The notes under the pieces are model-generated. The model saw nothing but the letters and a program-made list of their open reading frames with translations, ran no database searches and was not told the DNA's origin. From NCBI GenBank assembly GCA_031553655.1, contig JAVBLG010000023.1, positions 41,421-105,420 on the forward strand: a stretch of 64,000 bases of DNA. Reading direction: 5' to 3'. Below, one piece after another: positions 42,020 through 51,543 of this stretch. Numbering within the stretch: position 1 is the stretch's first letter; every line of letters begins with the position of its first letter. This stretch comes from JAVBLG01 sp031553655. Lineage in GTDB: Bacteria; Desulfobacterota; Desulfovibrionia; Desulfovibrionales; Desulfovibrionaceae. Both the position numbers and the translations under genes were made by a program.

Positions 42020-42475
42020 ATGATGAAGCTTTTCCGCAGAAGTCACTGCCGAAGCCTTGATGCCAAGGCGCGGCTCATGCTTCCACCGGAATACCGAGAA
42101 GCTATCATCGCCTCTTCCGAAGACAATGAGGCCGGCACTTTTGTGCTTACCGGTTTCCAAGGCCGCCTGGTCGGCTACACCTTGAAAGATTGGGAGGACA
42201 ATGCCGCGCAATTGGAACAGATAAAAATGCCGTCCGTTAATCTCAGCCGCTTCATAAGCAAAGTTCTTGGCCTTGCCGAGGAAATAACTCCTGATCCTCA
42301 GGGGCGTATCCGCATACCCAGGCCGTTGCTGCGCGAGGCAAAACTGTGCAAGGACGTGCAATTGGTAGGCATTGGCCGGCGTTTTGAAATATGGGATCAG
42401 ACTACCTTTGATGAGCTGCAATTCGCCGATGTTTCAGAAGAACTCACTGCCGCAGGCGTGAATATATCAATGTAG
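42020..42475 (+). CDS. mraZ: Transcriptional regulator MraZ
   Basis: MraZ is an AbrB-like DNA-binding protein that controls the division and cell-wall cluster. The 151 residues contain two swapped-hairpin repeats: HCRSLDAKARLMLPPEYRE, and EITPDPQGRIRIPRPLLREA with LVGIGRRFEIWD. I place the start at ATG 42020 (or 42023). A GTG at 41999 would put the MraZ box inside the coding region. First gene of the cluster. Confidence 0.95.
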   Translation: MMKLFRRSHCRSLDAKARLMLPPEYREAIIASSEDNEAGTFVLTGFQGRLVGYTLKDWEDNAAQLEQIKMPSVNLSRFISKVLGLAEEITPDPQGRIRIPRPLLREAKLCKDVQLVGIGRRFEIWDQTTFDELQFADVSEELTAAGVNISM

Positions 42476-42526
42476 GGCTCACGGCTCTCCGAACAAACGT
42501 AGTTTTTATTTACAATTGGAATTATA

Positions 42527-43510
42527 ATGTATGAAAGCCGGTTTGACGCTGCTTCTCTTCATATTTCGGTACTTCTCGGCGAAACCTTGCAAGCCATCGC
42601 TCCAAAACCCGGCGGACGTTATCTTGACGGCACGCTGGGCCTTGGCGGACACAGCCGGGCCATTTTACAATCCGCTCCCGACATAGAGCTATGCGGCCTT
42701 GACCGCGACGAAAACGCACTTGGCGCGGCCGCCGCAAATTTGGCGGAATTTTCCGGACGAGCCAACTTATTCCACTTGCCCTATGCGGAATTTTCCGAAG
42801 CTCTCGGCAAACTGGGTTGGAATGAAATTGACGGAGCGCTGCTGGATCTGGGCGTGTCGTCCATGCAGATTGACACTGCTGAACGCGGCTTTAGTTTCAG
42901 GCACGACGGCGAGCTGGATATGCGCATGGATACCTCTTCCGGCGCAAAATCAGCTCGCCAACTGGTGAACCGCGAGCACTTCGTCGCGCTGAAGGAAATT
43001 ATAGCCTCCCTTGGCGAAGAGCCGCAAGCCGGCAGAATCGCCAGGGCCATAATTGACGCCAGGGAAAAAAAAGAAATCACCACAACTCTTGAATTAGCTG
43101 AGATAGTTTACAAAGCATATCCGGCGGCATGGAGGGCCAAAGCCAGAAACCATCCGGCCACGCGCACTTTCCAGGCTTTGCGCATGGCGGTGAACGACGA
43201 ACTCGGGCAGTTGAAGATTTTTCTGGAAAACATTCTGGCCCGGCTGCGCCCCGGCGGCCGCCTGGCAATTATCTCCTTCCACTCATTGGAAGACCGTATG
43301 GTAAAAACGGCTATGCGCTCCTGGGCCGAGGGCTGCCGCTGCCCCAGGCAATTGCCCCTGTGCGTCTGCGGCCATAAGCCCGAAGCACGCATTATTTACA
43401 AAAAACCGGTAATTCCCGGTCAGGAAGAAATGAGCGCAAACCCGCGTTCGGCCAGCGCCAAGCTGCGCGCCGCCGAAAAGTTGCATCCCGAGGAAAACGA
43501 CAACCTATGA
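42527..43510 (+). CDS. rsmH: 16S rRNA (cytosine-1402-N4)-methyltransferase RsmH
   Basis: RsmH (MraW) methylates C1402 of 16S rRNA using S-adenosylmethionine. The 327 residues show HISVLLGETLQAI, the cofactor loop YLDGTLGLGGHSRAIL, LLDLGVSSMQIDTAERGFSF, and SFHSLEDRMVK with a cysteine pair region (CRCPRQLPLCVCG) near the end. It follows mraZ by 51 bases and overlaps ftsL by 4 (ATGA). Confidence 0.97.
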   Translation: MYESRFDAASLHISVLLGETLQAIAPKPGGRYLDGTLGLGGHSRAILQSAPDIELCGLDRDENALGAAAANLAEFSGRANLFHLPYAEFSEALGKLGWNEIDGALLDLGVSSMQIDTAERGFSFRHDGELDMRMDTSSGAKSARQLVNREHFVALKEIIASLGEEPQAGRIARAIIDAREKKEITTTLELAEIVYKAYPAAWRAKARNHPATRTFQALRMAVNDELGQLKIFLENILARLRPGGRLAIISFHSLEDRMVKTAMRSWAEGCRCPRQLPLCVCGHKPEARIIYKKPVIPGQEEMSANPRSASAKLRAAEKLHPEENDNL

Positions 43511-43794
43511 GCAAGCACAAGAGCGGCAAGGGCTGGCTTCTGGCCATAGCCCTGGGCATCCTGTCCAGCATGGTCATGGGCTTGGTCATGGTTTGGAGCA
43601 ATATAGAACGCATGGATATCAATTATTTTATCAATATTATGCAGGCTGATCTCAGAGATAAGGAAGCGCACCGGGCCAAGTTGGAAGTGGAACGCGAGCA
43701 TCTGCTTTCGCCTTACGAACTTGGCAGAAAAGCCGCCGCTTTTGGCATGCATCAGGCCAAGGCCGGACAGATAAGACGCGTCGACGGTCAGTAG
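43507..43794 (+). CDS. ftsL: FtsL-like cell division protein
   Basis: This 95-residue bitopic protein has a short basic N-terminus, one membrane segment (WLLAIALGILSSMVMGLVMV) and a periplasmic coiled segment (DLRDKEAHRAKLEVEREHLL) ending GMHQAKAGQIRRVDG. FtsL forms the FtsQLB complex in the divisome. Sequence conservation in this family is weak, so the call rests on size, topology and its place between rsmH and ftsI. Its stop codon is part of a palindromic repeat. Confidence 0.85.
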   Translation: MSKHKSGKGWLLAIALGILSSMVMGLVMVWSNIERMDINYFINIMQADLRDKEAHRAKLEVEREHLLSPYELGRKAAAFGMHQAKAGQIRRVDGQ

Positions 43795-43849
43795 AGCATT
43801 TCGCCCGCGAAATGCTCTGATGGCCCTATCAAAACACGGGCCGTCAGAA
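43793..43849 (+). repeat. Composite intergenic repeat between ftsL and ftsI
   Basis: A perfect palindrome (arms AGAGCATTTCGC and GCGAAATGCTCT, 43793-43818) is followed by a GGCCC-N11-GGGCC hairpin (43822-43842) ending CGTCAGA. The first part matches 10058-10083; the second matches 6932-6952 and 61087-61106. The palindrome includes the ftsL stop codon. Confidence 0.75.
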
Positions 43850-43932
43850 CACAAAGTATTCGTAACGTGGGCGGGATAGTCAACGGCCGCCGTACGAAAT
43901 TGGAATTATATAAGTTCGTTTTGGAGCAGAGG

Positions 43933-46041
43933 ATGTTGCAGTTTCAGTCTCGCGGTAACAAACCCAAAAAAAATGAACGGCCTACAGCCGTAAGCGCGGT
44001 GAAAAGCAGACGCGGTCTTTTCGCCGGCCTCAGCGGCCTTGACTGGGGCAGGCTGAGAATAGAAATCGTAGCCGCCGTTTTCGCGGTGCTGTGGTTCGGG
44101 CTGTGGGCCCGAGCCTGGCATGTTCAGATGATTGAGGGACCTCGTCTGGCCAGCAGAGCCAACAGGCAGCACATGGCTTCGGAGCTGGTTACCGGACGCC
44201 GGGGCATGATCATGGATCGAAATGGGCAAGTTATGGCCCGCAGTGTTGAAGTGCGTTCGATTTACGCCAAGCCGGGTGAAATAACCGACCCGGTACATGC
44301 GGCCAATGTAATCGGGCCGATTTTGGGCATTCCCCCGGTCAAGCTTTATGAAACCCTTACGCAAAACCCACGTAAATTTATCTGGTTGGCTCGCAAGATC
44401 GACGATCAAAAAGCCGAGTCCATCCGCCGCGCCGGACTTTCCGGCATAGGATTATCCAAAGAATACGAGCGTTTCTACCCGTTCAAACACATGGCCGGAC
44501 ATTTGCTGGGCTTTGTAGGCATGGACGACAAAGGGCTTGAAGGCATTGAGCGTTCCCTTGACGGGCAATTGGCCAGCCTGCCTACCAGGCAGATTGTGCA
44601 GCGTGACGCCACCGGTCGGCGCTTTTACCTCAACACCGGGGGTAATGACGATCCTGGGGGCAAGGATATAACCCTTACCCTTGACCTTCAGGTGCAGTTT
44701 TTCGCCGAAGAGGCCGTTGCGGCCACAGTTGAAGAGTATGGCGCCAAATGGGGCGGCATACTGGTTGTGGACGTGCCCACGGGCGATATTTTGGGATATG
44801 CCCAATATCCGTTTTTCAACCCCAACTCATATCGTGACTACAACCCTGCCCAATACCGCAACCGCCTGGCGGCGGACGCTCTGGAACCTGGCTCCACCTT
44901 CAAGCCTTTTCTCATGGCGGCGGCCATGCAGGAAAGAAAGGTGGACTGGAATACGGAATTTTTCTGTGAAAACGGCAAGTGGGAAACCAAAACCATCACC
45001 ATACGCGACACGAAGAGTCACGGTATTTTGCCCGCGCACAAAATAATCAGATATTCAAGCAATATCGGCATGGCAAAAATAGCTTTATCTCTGGGAGCGC
45101 GCACCTATAACCGCTACCTGCATCAATTGGGCTTTGGCGCGCAAACCGGCCTTCCTCTGGCCGACAGCCGTGGCATAGTACACAAGCTAAAGAATTGGAG
45201 CGAAGCCGACACCATGTCCATAGGCTTTGGGCAGAGCATATCAGTTACCGCCCTGCAAATGGCCCAGGGTTACCTCACTCTGGCCAATTATGGAGTGTAC
45301 CGTCCCCTGCGCCTGGTGCATGACGAAAATGCCCAGGTGTTCGAGGTGCCCCAGCGTATTTTCTCCGAAAAGGTCAGCAAACAAGTACTGGAAATGATGC
45401 GCGAGGCCGTGGAAGAAGACGGAACCGGCAAGGCCGCGCGTATTAACGGCATGCAAGTAGCCGGAAAAACCGGCACGGCCCAGAAGGCCGACCGCAAGGC
45501 CGGAACTTACGGCTCAGGCCGTCTGGCCTCTTTTGTGGGCCTCACCCCGGCGGATAAGCCCCGTTATCTGATAATAGTGATGATAGACGAGCCGTCCAAA
45601 AACCAGTACGGCGGCGTGGTGGCGGCCCCGGCCTTCAGACAGGTGGCTATCCGTTCCATGGCCTACCGTGGGCATCTGCCAGACGTGACTTTTGCCGAAA
45701 AGCCCGACAAACGTATGGTTGCGGCAACGGAAAGCAAGCGCAAGTATGTAAGAGGACTCAGACTGGCTTCGGAGTTGCCCGCCCTGAGCGGCATCACGTC
45801 CGTTGCCGACGCCGAACCCATTCAGACCAGAGAAGAAAAAGTCCGGCGCAGAATGCGCACTGTGCCGAATGTATTGGGCAAATCAGTGCGCAATGCGGTG
45901 GAAATTTTCGCCCAGGGCGGCATTGTGCCGGAACTGAAGGGCAACGGGCAACATGTGATAAAACAATCGCCGGAACCGGGCAGCAAATGGCCGGACGACG
46001 ACAAAAATATCGGCTATGTGCTCTGGCTCTCGGAACGCTAG
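43933..46041 (+). CDS. ftsI: Peptidoglycan transpeptidase FtsI (PBP3) with a C-terminal PASTA domain
   Basis: FtsI cross-links septal peptidoglycan. The 702 residues show one N-terminal membrane segment (IEIVAAVFAVLWFGLWARAW) and the dimerisation motif GRRGMIMDRNGQVMARS. The transpeptidase motifs are SxxK (EPGSTFKPF), SSN (IRYSSNIG) and KTGT (AGKTGTAQKAD). A PASTA domain (about 645-700, MRTVPNVLGKSVRNAVEIFA) ends the protein; PASTA domains are common in Spo VD-like and some deltaproteobacterial FtsI. I choose ATG 43933, which has GGAG at 6 bases; an upstream GTG (43867) lacks one. Confidence 0.95.
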   Translation: MLQFQSRGNKPKKNERPTAVSAVKSRRGLFAGLSGLDWGRLRIEIVAAVFAVLWFGLWARAWHVQMIEGPRLASRANRQHMASELVTGRRGMIMDRNGQVMARSVEVRSIYAKPGEITDPVHAANVIGPILGIPPVKLYETLTQNPRKFIWLARKIDDQKAESIRRAGLSGIGLSKEYERFYPFKHMAGHLLGFVGMDDKGLEGIERSLDGQLASLPTRQIVQRDATGRRFYLNTGGNDDPGGKDITLTLDLQVQFFAEEAVAATVEEYGAKWGGILVVDVPTGDILGYAQYPFFNPNSYRDYNPAQYRNRLAADALEPGSTFKPFLMAAAMQERKVDWNTEFFCENGKWETKTITIRDTKSHGILPAHKIIRYSSNIGMAKIALSLGARTYNRYLHQLGFGAQTGLPLADSRGIVHKLKNWSEADTMSIGFGQSISVTALQMAQGYLTLANYGVYRPLRLVHDENAQVFEVPQRIFSEKVSKQVLEMMREAVEEDGTGKAARINGMQVAGKTGTAQKADRKAGTYGSGRLASFVGLTPADKPRYLIIVMIDEPSKNQYGGVVAAPAFRQVAIRSMAYRGHLPDVTFAEKPDKRMVAATESKRKYVRGLRLASELPALSGITSVADAEPIQTREEKVRRRMRTVPNVLGKSVRNAVEIFAQGGIVPELKGNGQHVIKQSPEPGSKWPDDDKNIGYVLWLSER

Positions 46042-46067
46042 TACTTTTTGCGAATAAAATTAGTAAT

Positions 46068-47537
46068 ATGAATAATTATCTTGACTTCACCGCGCTTCTC
46101 TCCCTGGTCCAGGCGCAAAAGCCTGGCCTTTCCTCTGATTCGCGCAAAGTTGGACCAGGCCATGTTTTTGTGGCGGCGCCCGGAATTTCCGCTGATGGAG
46201 CAAAATTCATCCCCGATGCCGTGCGGGCCGGGGCCGCCTTTATCGTGTGCCGCCGGGAAGATTTTAATCCCGGCGAGACCGGTTTCAGCGGGCAGGTAAC
46301 ATGGCACGATAATCCGTCCGAAGCCCTTGGCGATCTGGCCGAAGCGCGTTACGGAGATTTAATCCGCAAATTGGAAATTTTCGGAATAACCGGCACCAAT
46401 GGTAAAACTACCTGCGCCTACCTGCTGGAACATTTTTTCAATTCCATGGGGCGCAAATGCGGCGTAATCGGCACAGTGAACTATCGTTGGCCCGGCCATC
46501 AGGAAGACGCCCCGCTGACCACCCCAGACATGTTGCGCAATTTTGAAATGCTGGCCGCCATGGCCGAGGCCGGAGCCGATACAGCCATTATGGAGGTTTC
46601 TTCTCATGCTTTGGCGCAAGGACGCGTAGCCCGTATAGCTTTTTCCGGGGTGGTGTTTACTAATCTCACCCAGGATCATCTGGACTACCACTCCGATATG
46701 GAAGAGTATTTCCAGGCAAAATCTAGACTCTTTATTGATTATAAGTTAAAAGTTCCTGTTAACAAAAAATTGGCCATCAATACCGACGACCAATGGGGCC
46801 GCAAATTACGCGCCATGTGTCCGGGGGCTATGTCTTTCGGGCTTGAGGAAATTGAGGGCGAACAGGGGCTTAAGGGCTGGTTATCGGCTATGTCCCCGGC
46901 TGGTCTTGAGTTGGAGGTTTCCCTCGGCAACAGCGCGTCCTGGAGAATAAGGTCACCCTTGGTGGGGGCCTACAATGCCTCCAATCTGCTGGCCGTGCAG
47001 GCTGTGGCCTTAAATTGCGGCTACGCGCCCGAAGACATGCGGCATTTTGAAGATTTCCACGGCGTTCCGGGCCGACTTGAACGTATCGGCAACGGCAACG
47101 GCCTGAATATTTTTGTGGATTATGCCCATACCCCAGATGCGCTGATAAACGTGCAAAAGGCACTGCGCGGGGCGGGATTTAAACGCCTGATTACGGTTTT
47201 CGGCTGCGGCGGCAACCGTGACCGTAAAAAACGCCCGCTCATGGGCGAGGCGGTTGCGGAATGGTCGGATGTGGCGGTTTTGACTTCGGACAACCCCCGC
47301 CACGAAGACCCTGGGGCCATAATTGACGATGTGCTTCCGGGTTTGGGCAAGGCCGGCGAACTTTTTGTGGAACCGGACCGGAGAAAGGCCACGGCCATGG
47401 CCATGGCCATGCTGGGACCCGAAGACGCTCTGCTGGTGGCCGGCAAAGGGCATGAAAGTTATCAACAGATCGGCGCGGTAAAGTATCCGTACAGCGATCA
47501 GCAAACCATCAAGGAACTCATGTGCGTTCAAGCGTAG
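46068..47537 (+). CDS. murE: UDP-MurNAc-tripeptide synthetase MurE
   Basis: MurE adds the third amino acid to UDP-MurNAc-L-Ala-D-Glu. The 489 residues show the ATP loop FGITGTNGKTTCAYLLEHFF, EVSSHALAQGRV, FTNLTQDHLDYHSDMEEYF, and DNPRHEDPGAI. The DNPR motif marks the meso-diaminopimelate-adding type. ATG 46068 lacks a strong ribosome site; coupling from ftsI is likely. It overlaps murF by 16 bases. Confidence 0.97.
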   Translation: MNNYLDFTALLSLVQAQKPGLSSDSRKVGPGHVFVAAPGISADGAKFIPDAVRAGAAFIVCRREDFNPGETGFSGQVTWHDNPSEALGDLAEARYGDLIRKLEIFGITGTNGKTTCAYLLEHFFNSMGRKCGVIGTVNYRWPGHQEDAPLTTPDMLRNFEMLAAMAEAGADTAIMEVSSHALAQGRVARIAFSGVVFTNLTQDHLDYHSDMEEYFQAKSRLFIDYKLKVPVNKKLAINTDDQWGRKLRAMCPGAMSFGLEEIEGEQGLKGWLSAMSPAGLELEVSLGNSASWRIRSPLVGAYNASNLLAVQAVALNCGYAPEDMRHFEDFHGVPGRLERIGNGNGLNIFVDYAHTPDALINVQKALRGAGFKRLITVFGCGGNRDRKKRPLMGEAVAEWSDVAVLTSDNPRHEDPGAIIDDVLPGLGKAGELFVEPDRRKATAMAMAMLGPEDALLVAGKGHESYQQIGAVKYPYSDQQTIKELMCVQA

Positions 47538-49003
47538 CTGATATCGGCAAGGCGGCGGAAGCATCGGTAACAGGCGAATCCTACGGAGACCTTATAATCT
47601 CCGGGGTCAGCATCGACAGTCGTAAAATCGTGCCCGGAGATCTTTTTGTGTGCATCCGGGGCGAAAAATTCGATGGCCATGCCTTTGCTTCGGCCGCGTT
47701 GGAATCCGGGGCGGCGGCAATTATGATTGACCGGCCCCTGCCCACGGAAGTAGCCGCGCGCATTCTGGAAAGCGCCCCGCTGTTGCAGGTGAACGACAGC
47801 GTGGCCGCGTTGGGCCGCCTGGCCGCCCGCTGGCGCGAAAAAACCAAGGCTTTTGTGATTGGAGTAACCGGCACGGCCGGCAAGACCACAGTAAAGGAAG
47901 TTCTGGCCCAGGTTTTGGAACGTAAGGGCAAAGTGGCCAAAAACGATTTGAATCTGAACAATCAAATCGGCATGCCCCTTTCCATACTCAAAGCCGACGG
48001 CGACGAGGATTTCTGGGTCATGGAAGCGGGAATCAGCAAGCCGGAAGACATGGACGAGCTCGGGGCCATATTGCTGCCAGATCTGGCTCTGGTACTCAAT
48101 GCCGGGGCCGGGCATCTGGCCGGGCTCGGCAACAAGGGCTCGGCCCATTACAAAGCCAGGTTTCTGGCCCACCTGTCATCAAAGGGCACAGGGCTGGTGT
48201 GCGCCGATTATCCGGAGTTGGCCAAGGAAGCCAGAGGCGTGTGCCGCAATATGATTTTCTTTTCGGCCATGAACAAGCCGGTTTTCTACCGCGCGGCCTT
48301 TAACGGTCCGGGCAAGCCGGGACACAGCCTTTATCGACTTGTGCTCGACGGAAATTTTCTTGACGTGCATACCCCTTTCAACGGGCACTATGGAGCTGAA
48401 AACACCATTGCCATCGCGGCGGCGGCTCACCTGTGCGGAGTGGGGCTTGAAGACATCTCGGCGGGATTCGCCGGGGCCAGGCTGCCCAAGCAGCGTTGCC
48501 AGATTTCCACCGAGGGCGGCTGGCGCGTGATTGACGACAGTTACAATGCCAACCCTCTTTCCATGGCCCGCATGCTTGAAGCCGCTTCAGAAATGGCCGG
48601 GGCGCAGCCCATGGTATGCATGTTGGGAGAAATGGGTGAACTTGGCGAAGCGGCCCGTGAAGAACATGAAAAACTGGGCCGACTGCTGGGCCGTTTGCGA
48701 CCCAAGGCCGTTTTTTGGAAGGGCAGGCATTTTGATTCCGTAAGCAATGGCCTGCGCATAGAAGGAGCGGCCTGCCACACGGCACAGGCGGAGAGCCCCT
48801 ACGATTTTTGCGGGCGTCTGGCCGCTTTGGGCCTCAAGTCCGGGCTGATAATCATCAAGGGGTCCAGAATGAACGCTCTGGAACATCATGTGGCGGCCTT
48901 AAAAACTTTTTTATCCGGCATTGATGAAAATTCCGCTGATTTGCCCTCTGGTCCGGGAAGAAATTGCGCTGTAAAACTGGAGAGGAAAGCCGATGTTTTA
49001 TAA
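47522..49003 (+). CDS. murF: UDP-MurNAc-tripeptide:D-Ala-D-Ala ligase MurF
   Basis: MurF attaches D-Ala-D-Ala to complete the UDP-MurNAc-pentapeptide. The 493 residues show GVSIDSRKIVPGDLFVCI, the ATP loop VIGVTGTAGKTTVKEVLA, KNDLNLNNQIGMPLS, and VIDDSYNANPLSM. The start is GTG 47522 with AAGGAA upstream, overlapping the murE end. It overlaps mraY by 11 bases. Confidence 0.97.
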   Translation: MRSSVADIGKAAEASVTGESYGDLIISGVSIDSRKIVPGDLFVCIRGEKFDGHAFASAALESGAAAIMIDRPLPTEVAARILESAPLLQVNDSVAALGRLAARWREKTKAFVIGVTGTAGKTTVKEVLAQVLERKGKVAKNDLNLNNQIGMPLSILKADGDEDFWVMEAGISKPEDMDELGAILLPDLALVLNAGAGHLAGLGNKGSAHYKARFLAHLSSKGTGLVCADYPELAKEARGVCRNMIFFSAMNKPVFYRAAFNGPGKPGHSLYRLVLDGNFLDVHTPFNGHYGAENTIAIAAAAHLCGVGLEDISAGFAGARLPKQRCQISTEGGWRVIDDSYNANPLSMARMLEAASEMAGAQPMVCMLGEMGELGEAAREEHEKLGRLLGRLRPKAVFWKGRHFDSVSNGLRIEGAACHTAQAESPYDFCGRLAALGLKSGLIIIKGSRMNALEHHVAALKTFLSGIDENSADLPSGPGRNCAVKLERKADVL

Positions 49004-50069
49004 TCTGCTCGCCCCTCTGGCTTCGGAATGGACGATTTTCAACGTCTTTCGTTATATCACTTTCCGTTCGGTCTGGGCGCTTATTACCGCCCTGCTCATT
49101 TCCATTTTTGTGGGGCCGCGCTTCATCCGCTGGCTGCAGGAGCTCAAATACGGCCAACACATTCATGAAGATGTGGTCGGGCATCAAAGCAAAGCGGGAA
49201 CCCCCACCATGGGCGGATTGCTGATCGCCTTCAGCCTGACCGTGAGTGTACTCTTATGGGCCGACTGGCGTAATCATTATATATGGATAACTCTGCTGGT
49301 ATTTCTGGGGTTCGGCGCGGTGGGCTTTATCGACGACTATGCCAAAATAAAGAAGGGTAAAAACGCCGGGCTGTCACCCAAGGCCAAGTTCGGCGGTCAG
49401 ATCGTCATTGCCTCGGTGGCCATGCTGCTGCTTATGAATGAACCAGCCTTTTCCACCAAGCTGGCCGTGCCTTTTTTCAAAGATCTCAACCCGGATATGG
49501 GCTGGTTTTACTTTCCCTTCGCGGTAATTGTGATGGTGGGAGCTTCCAACGGGGTAAACCTCACCGATGGCCTGGATGGCTTGGCCATCGGCCCGACCAT
49601 TGTGGCCGGGATGGTGTTTGCGGTTTTCATTTATGTTACCGGTAACGCCCTGTTTTCCAACTATTTGCTTTTACCTTACGCGCCGGGGGTGGGCGAGGTT
49701 ACGGTGCTCTGCTCCGCTCTGGTGGGGGCCGGGCTGGGATTTTTATGGTACAATGCCTATCCGGCCCAGGTTTTTATGGGCGACGTGGGCTCCTTAAGCC
49801 TTGGCGGGTTGTTGGGCTTTCTGGCCGTGCTCTGCAAACAAGAGTTGACCCTTGGCGTCGTGGGGGGGCTTTTTGTGGCGGAAACGCTCTCGGTGATCAT
49901 TCAGGTCGGGTATTTCAAATGGAGCGGCGGAAAGCGTGTTTTCCGCATGGCCCCGCTGCACCATCACTATGAATTAAAAGGTATTCCGGAATCAAAAATT
50001 ATCATACGTTTCTGGATTACTTCGGCATTACTCGGACTGGCGGCATTATCGGTACTGAAACTCCGTTAA
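48993..50069 (+). CDS. mraY: Phospho-MurNAc-pentapeptide transferase MraY
   Basis: MraY makes lipid I in the inner membrane by joining the pentapeptide to undecaprenyl phosphate. The 358 residues have about ten membrane segments. Conserved motifs are HQSKAGTPTMGGLLI, GFIDDYAKIKKGKNAGLSPK, GASNGVNLTDGLDGLAIG, and MAPLHHHYELKG. A GGAGAGG site precedes ATG 48993. Confidence 0.98.
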   Translation: MFYNLLAPLASEWTIFNVFRYITFRSVWALITALLISIFVGPRFIRWLQELKYGQHIHEDVVGHQSKAGTPTMGGLLIAFSLTVSVLLWADWRNHYIWITLLVFLGFGAVGFIDDYAKIKKGKNAGLSPKAKFGGQIVIASVAMLLLMNEPAFSTKLAVPFFKDLNPDMGWFYFPFAVIVMVGASNGVNLTDGLDGLAIGPTIVAGMVFAVFIYVTGNALFSNYLLLPYAPGVGEVTVLCSALVGAGLGFLWYNAYPAQVFMGDVGSLSLGGLLGFLAVLCKQELTLGVVGGLFVAETLSVIIQVGYFKWSGGKRVFRMAPLHHHYELKGIPESKIIIRFWITSALLGLAALSVLKLR

Positions 50070-50116
50070 CAACGCCATATGGCAAAATAACGGTAAAAAA
50101 CGCGGCCAGACAAGAG

Positions 50117-50152
50117 TTTGGGGGAAAGGATTTTTCCCCTTCCCCAGATCTA
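50117..50152 (+). repeat. G-run/C-run hairpin between mraY and murD
   Basis: GGGGGAAAGG and CCCCTTCCCC pair imperfectly around a T-rich loop. It resembles the hairpins at 31.8 and 64.0 kb. No T-tract follows, so it may only modulate read-through into murD. Confidence 0.4.
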
Positions 50153-50166
50153 TCAGGATAAAAAAT

Positions 50167-51474
50167 ATGGCTCTCGAAGATACTCGCAAAAAAAATGTGG
50201 AAGAAGGACAGCTTGCCGTTGTTGTGGGCGCGGGGCGTTCCGGTATGGCGGCGGTGCGCCTTCTGGCCAGGAAAGGCGCGCGGGTGCGGCTGCTGGACAA
50301 GGATGAGAAAAATATCTCCCCGGATTTCAGGACCAAAGCGGAAAAGGTCGGGGTGGAAATTATTTGCGGCGAGCACAAGCCCGAACATTTTGCCTGGGCC
50401 GATGTTGTGATCCCCAGCCCGGGAATGCCCGCTGCGTCGCTCTACCCTTTACTGTCCAAGGAAGATCCGCCTCTGGTCATGGCTGAAATGGAGCTGGCTT
50501 ACCGGCAGCTTTCAGGTGAACCGATTATCGCTATTACCGGCACCAGCGGCAAGACCACCACGGCCAGCCTCACGGCGGCTATGCTGCGCGAGCAGGGGCT
50601 CACCGTATTTCTGGGCGGCAATATAGGCACGCCACTTTGCGAATATGTGCTTTCCGGGCGTAAGGCCGATGTACTGGTAGTGGAAATATCCAGCTTCCAG
50701 TTGCAGACATGCACCACCTTCTGCCCCAAAGTAGCGGTGCTGCTCAACATTTCCGAGAACCACCTCGACTATCACGCCGACATGCGTGAATACATTGAGG
50801 CCAAGTTCCGCGTTTTTCGCAGCCAGGAAGCTGGCGACGCAGCTCTGCTGGCCGAATCAATGCGTCCGCTGGCTGAAGCTTACAATCTTAAGGCCAGACG
50901 AATATTTTTTACGGCGCAAGAGCGTTTTAAGCGCACAGCGCTGCTTGGAGCGCATAATCAGGCCAATATGGAAGCGGCCTGGCAGGCCTGCCGCCAATTT
51001 GGCGTGTCCATGGAAAACGCGGCCAAGGCCGTGGCCGCTTTCAAGCCTCTGCCGCATCGCCTGGAGATAGCGGCGGAAAAGGACGGAGTTATTTACATCA
51101 ACGATTCCAAAAGCACCACGGTAGCAGCTTTGCGCGTGGCTCTGGAAGCAATGAAAAGCATAAAACGGCCCACAATTCTGCTGGCCGGGGGCAAGTTCAA
51201 AGGCGGGGATCTGCCCGGCTTGACCGGACTTTTGCGCGCACAGGTCAAAGCCGTAGCCCTTTTTGGGGCCTGCCGGGATAATTTCGAGCAGGCCTGGCAG
51301 GGTGTTGTGCCCTTAAGCTGGGACCCCACGCTCAAGGACGCGCTGGCGCGGGCGCAGGCCATGGCGGTTTCCGGAGACGCGGTGCTAATGTCCCCGGCCA
51401 CGGCCAGCTATGATCTTTACAAAGATTATACCGTGCGCGGCGATGATTTCAAGAAGCGGGCCAAAGAGCTCTAA
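50167..51474 (+). CDS. murD: UDP-MurNAc-L-Ala:D-Glu ligase MurD
   Basis: MurD adds D-glutamate to UDP-MurNAc-L-alanine. The 435 residues show the N-terminal VVVGAGRSGMAAVRLLARKG, the ATP loop IAITGTSGKTTTASLTAAML, FQLQTCTTFCPKVAVLLNIS with ENHLDYHADMREY, and INDSKSTTVAALRVAL. An AGGATAAAAAAT site precedes ATG 50167. It lies 97 bases after mraY. Confidence 0.97.
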   Translation: MALEDTRKKNVEEGQLAVVVGAGRSGMAAVRLLARKGARVRLLDKDEKNISPDFRTKAEKVGVEIICGEHKPEHFAWADVVIPSPGMPAASLYPLLSKEDPPLVMAEMELAYRQLSGEPIIAITGTSGKTTTASLTAAMLREQGLTVFLGGNIGTPLCEYVLSGRKADVLVVEISSFQLQTCTTFCPKVAVLLNISENHLDYHADMREYIEAKFRVFRSQEAGDAALLAESMRPLAEAYNLKARRIFFTAQERFKRTALLGAHNQANMEAAWQACRQFGVSMENAAKAVAAFKPLPHRLEIAAEKDGVIYINDSKSTTVAALRVALEAMKSIKRPTILLAGGKFKGGDLPGLTGLLRAQVKAVALFGACRDNFEQAWQGVVPLSWDPTLKDALARAQAMAVSGDAVLMSPATASYDLYKDYTVRGDDFKKRAKEL

Positions 51475-51543
51475 TAGTCTTAATTTAATAATTTTATTAA
51501 TATGCAAGACAAGATGCCTCAGCCCTGCAGGGAGTTTTAGTTG

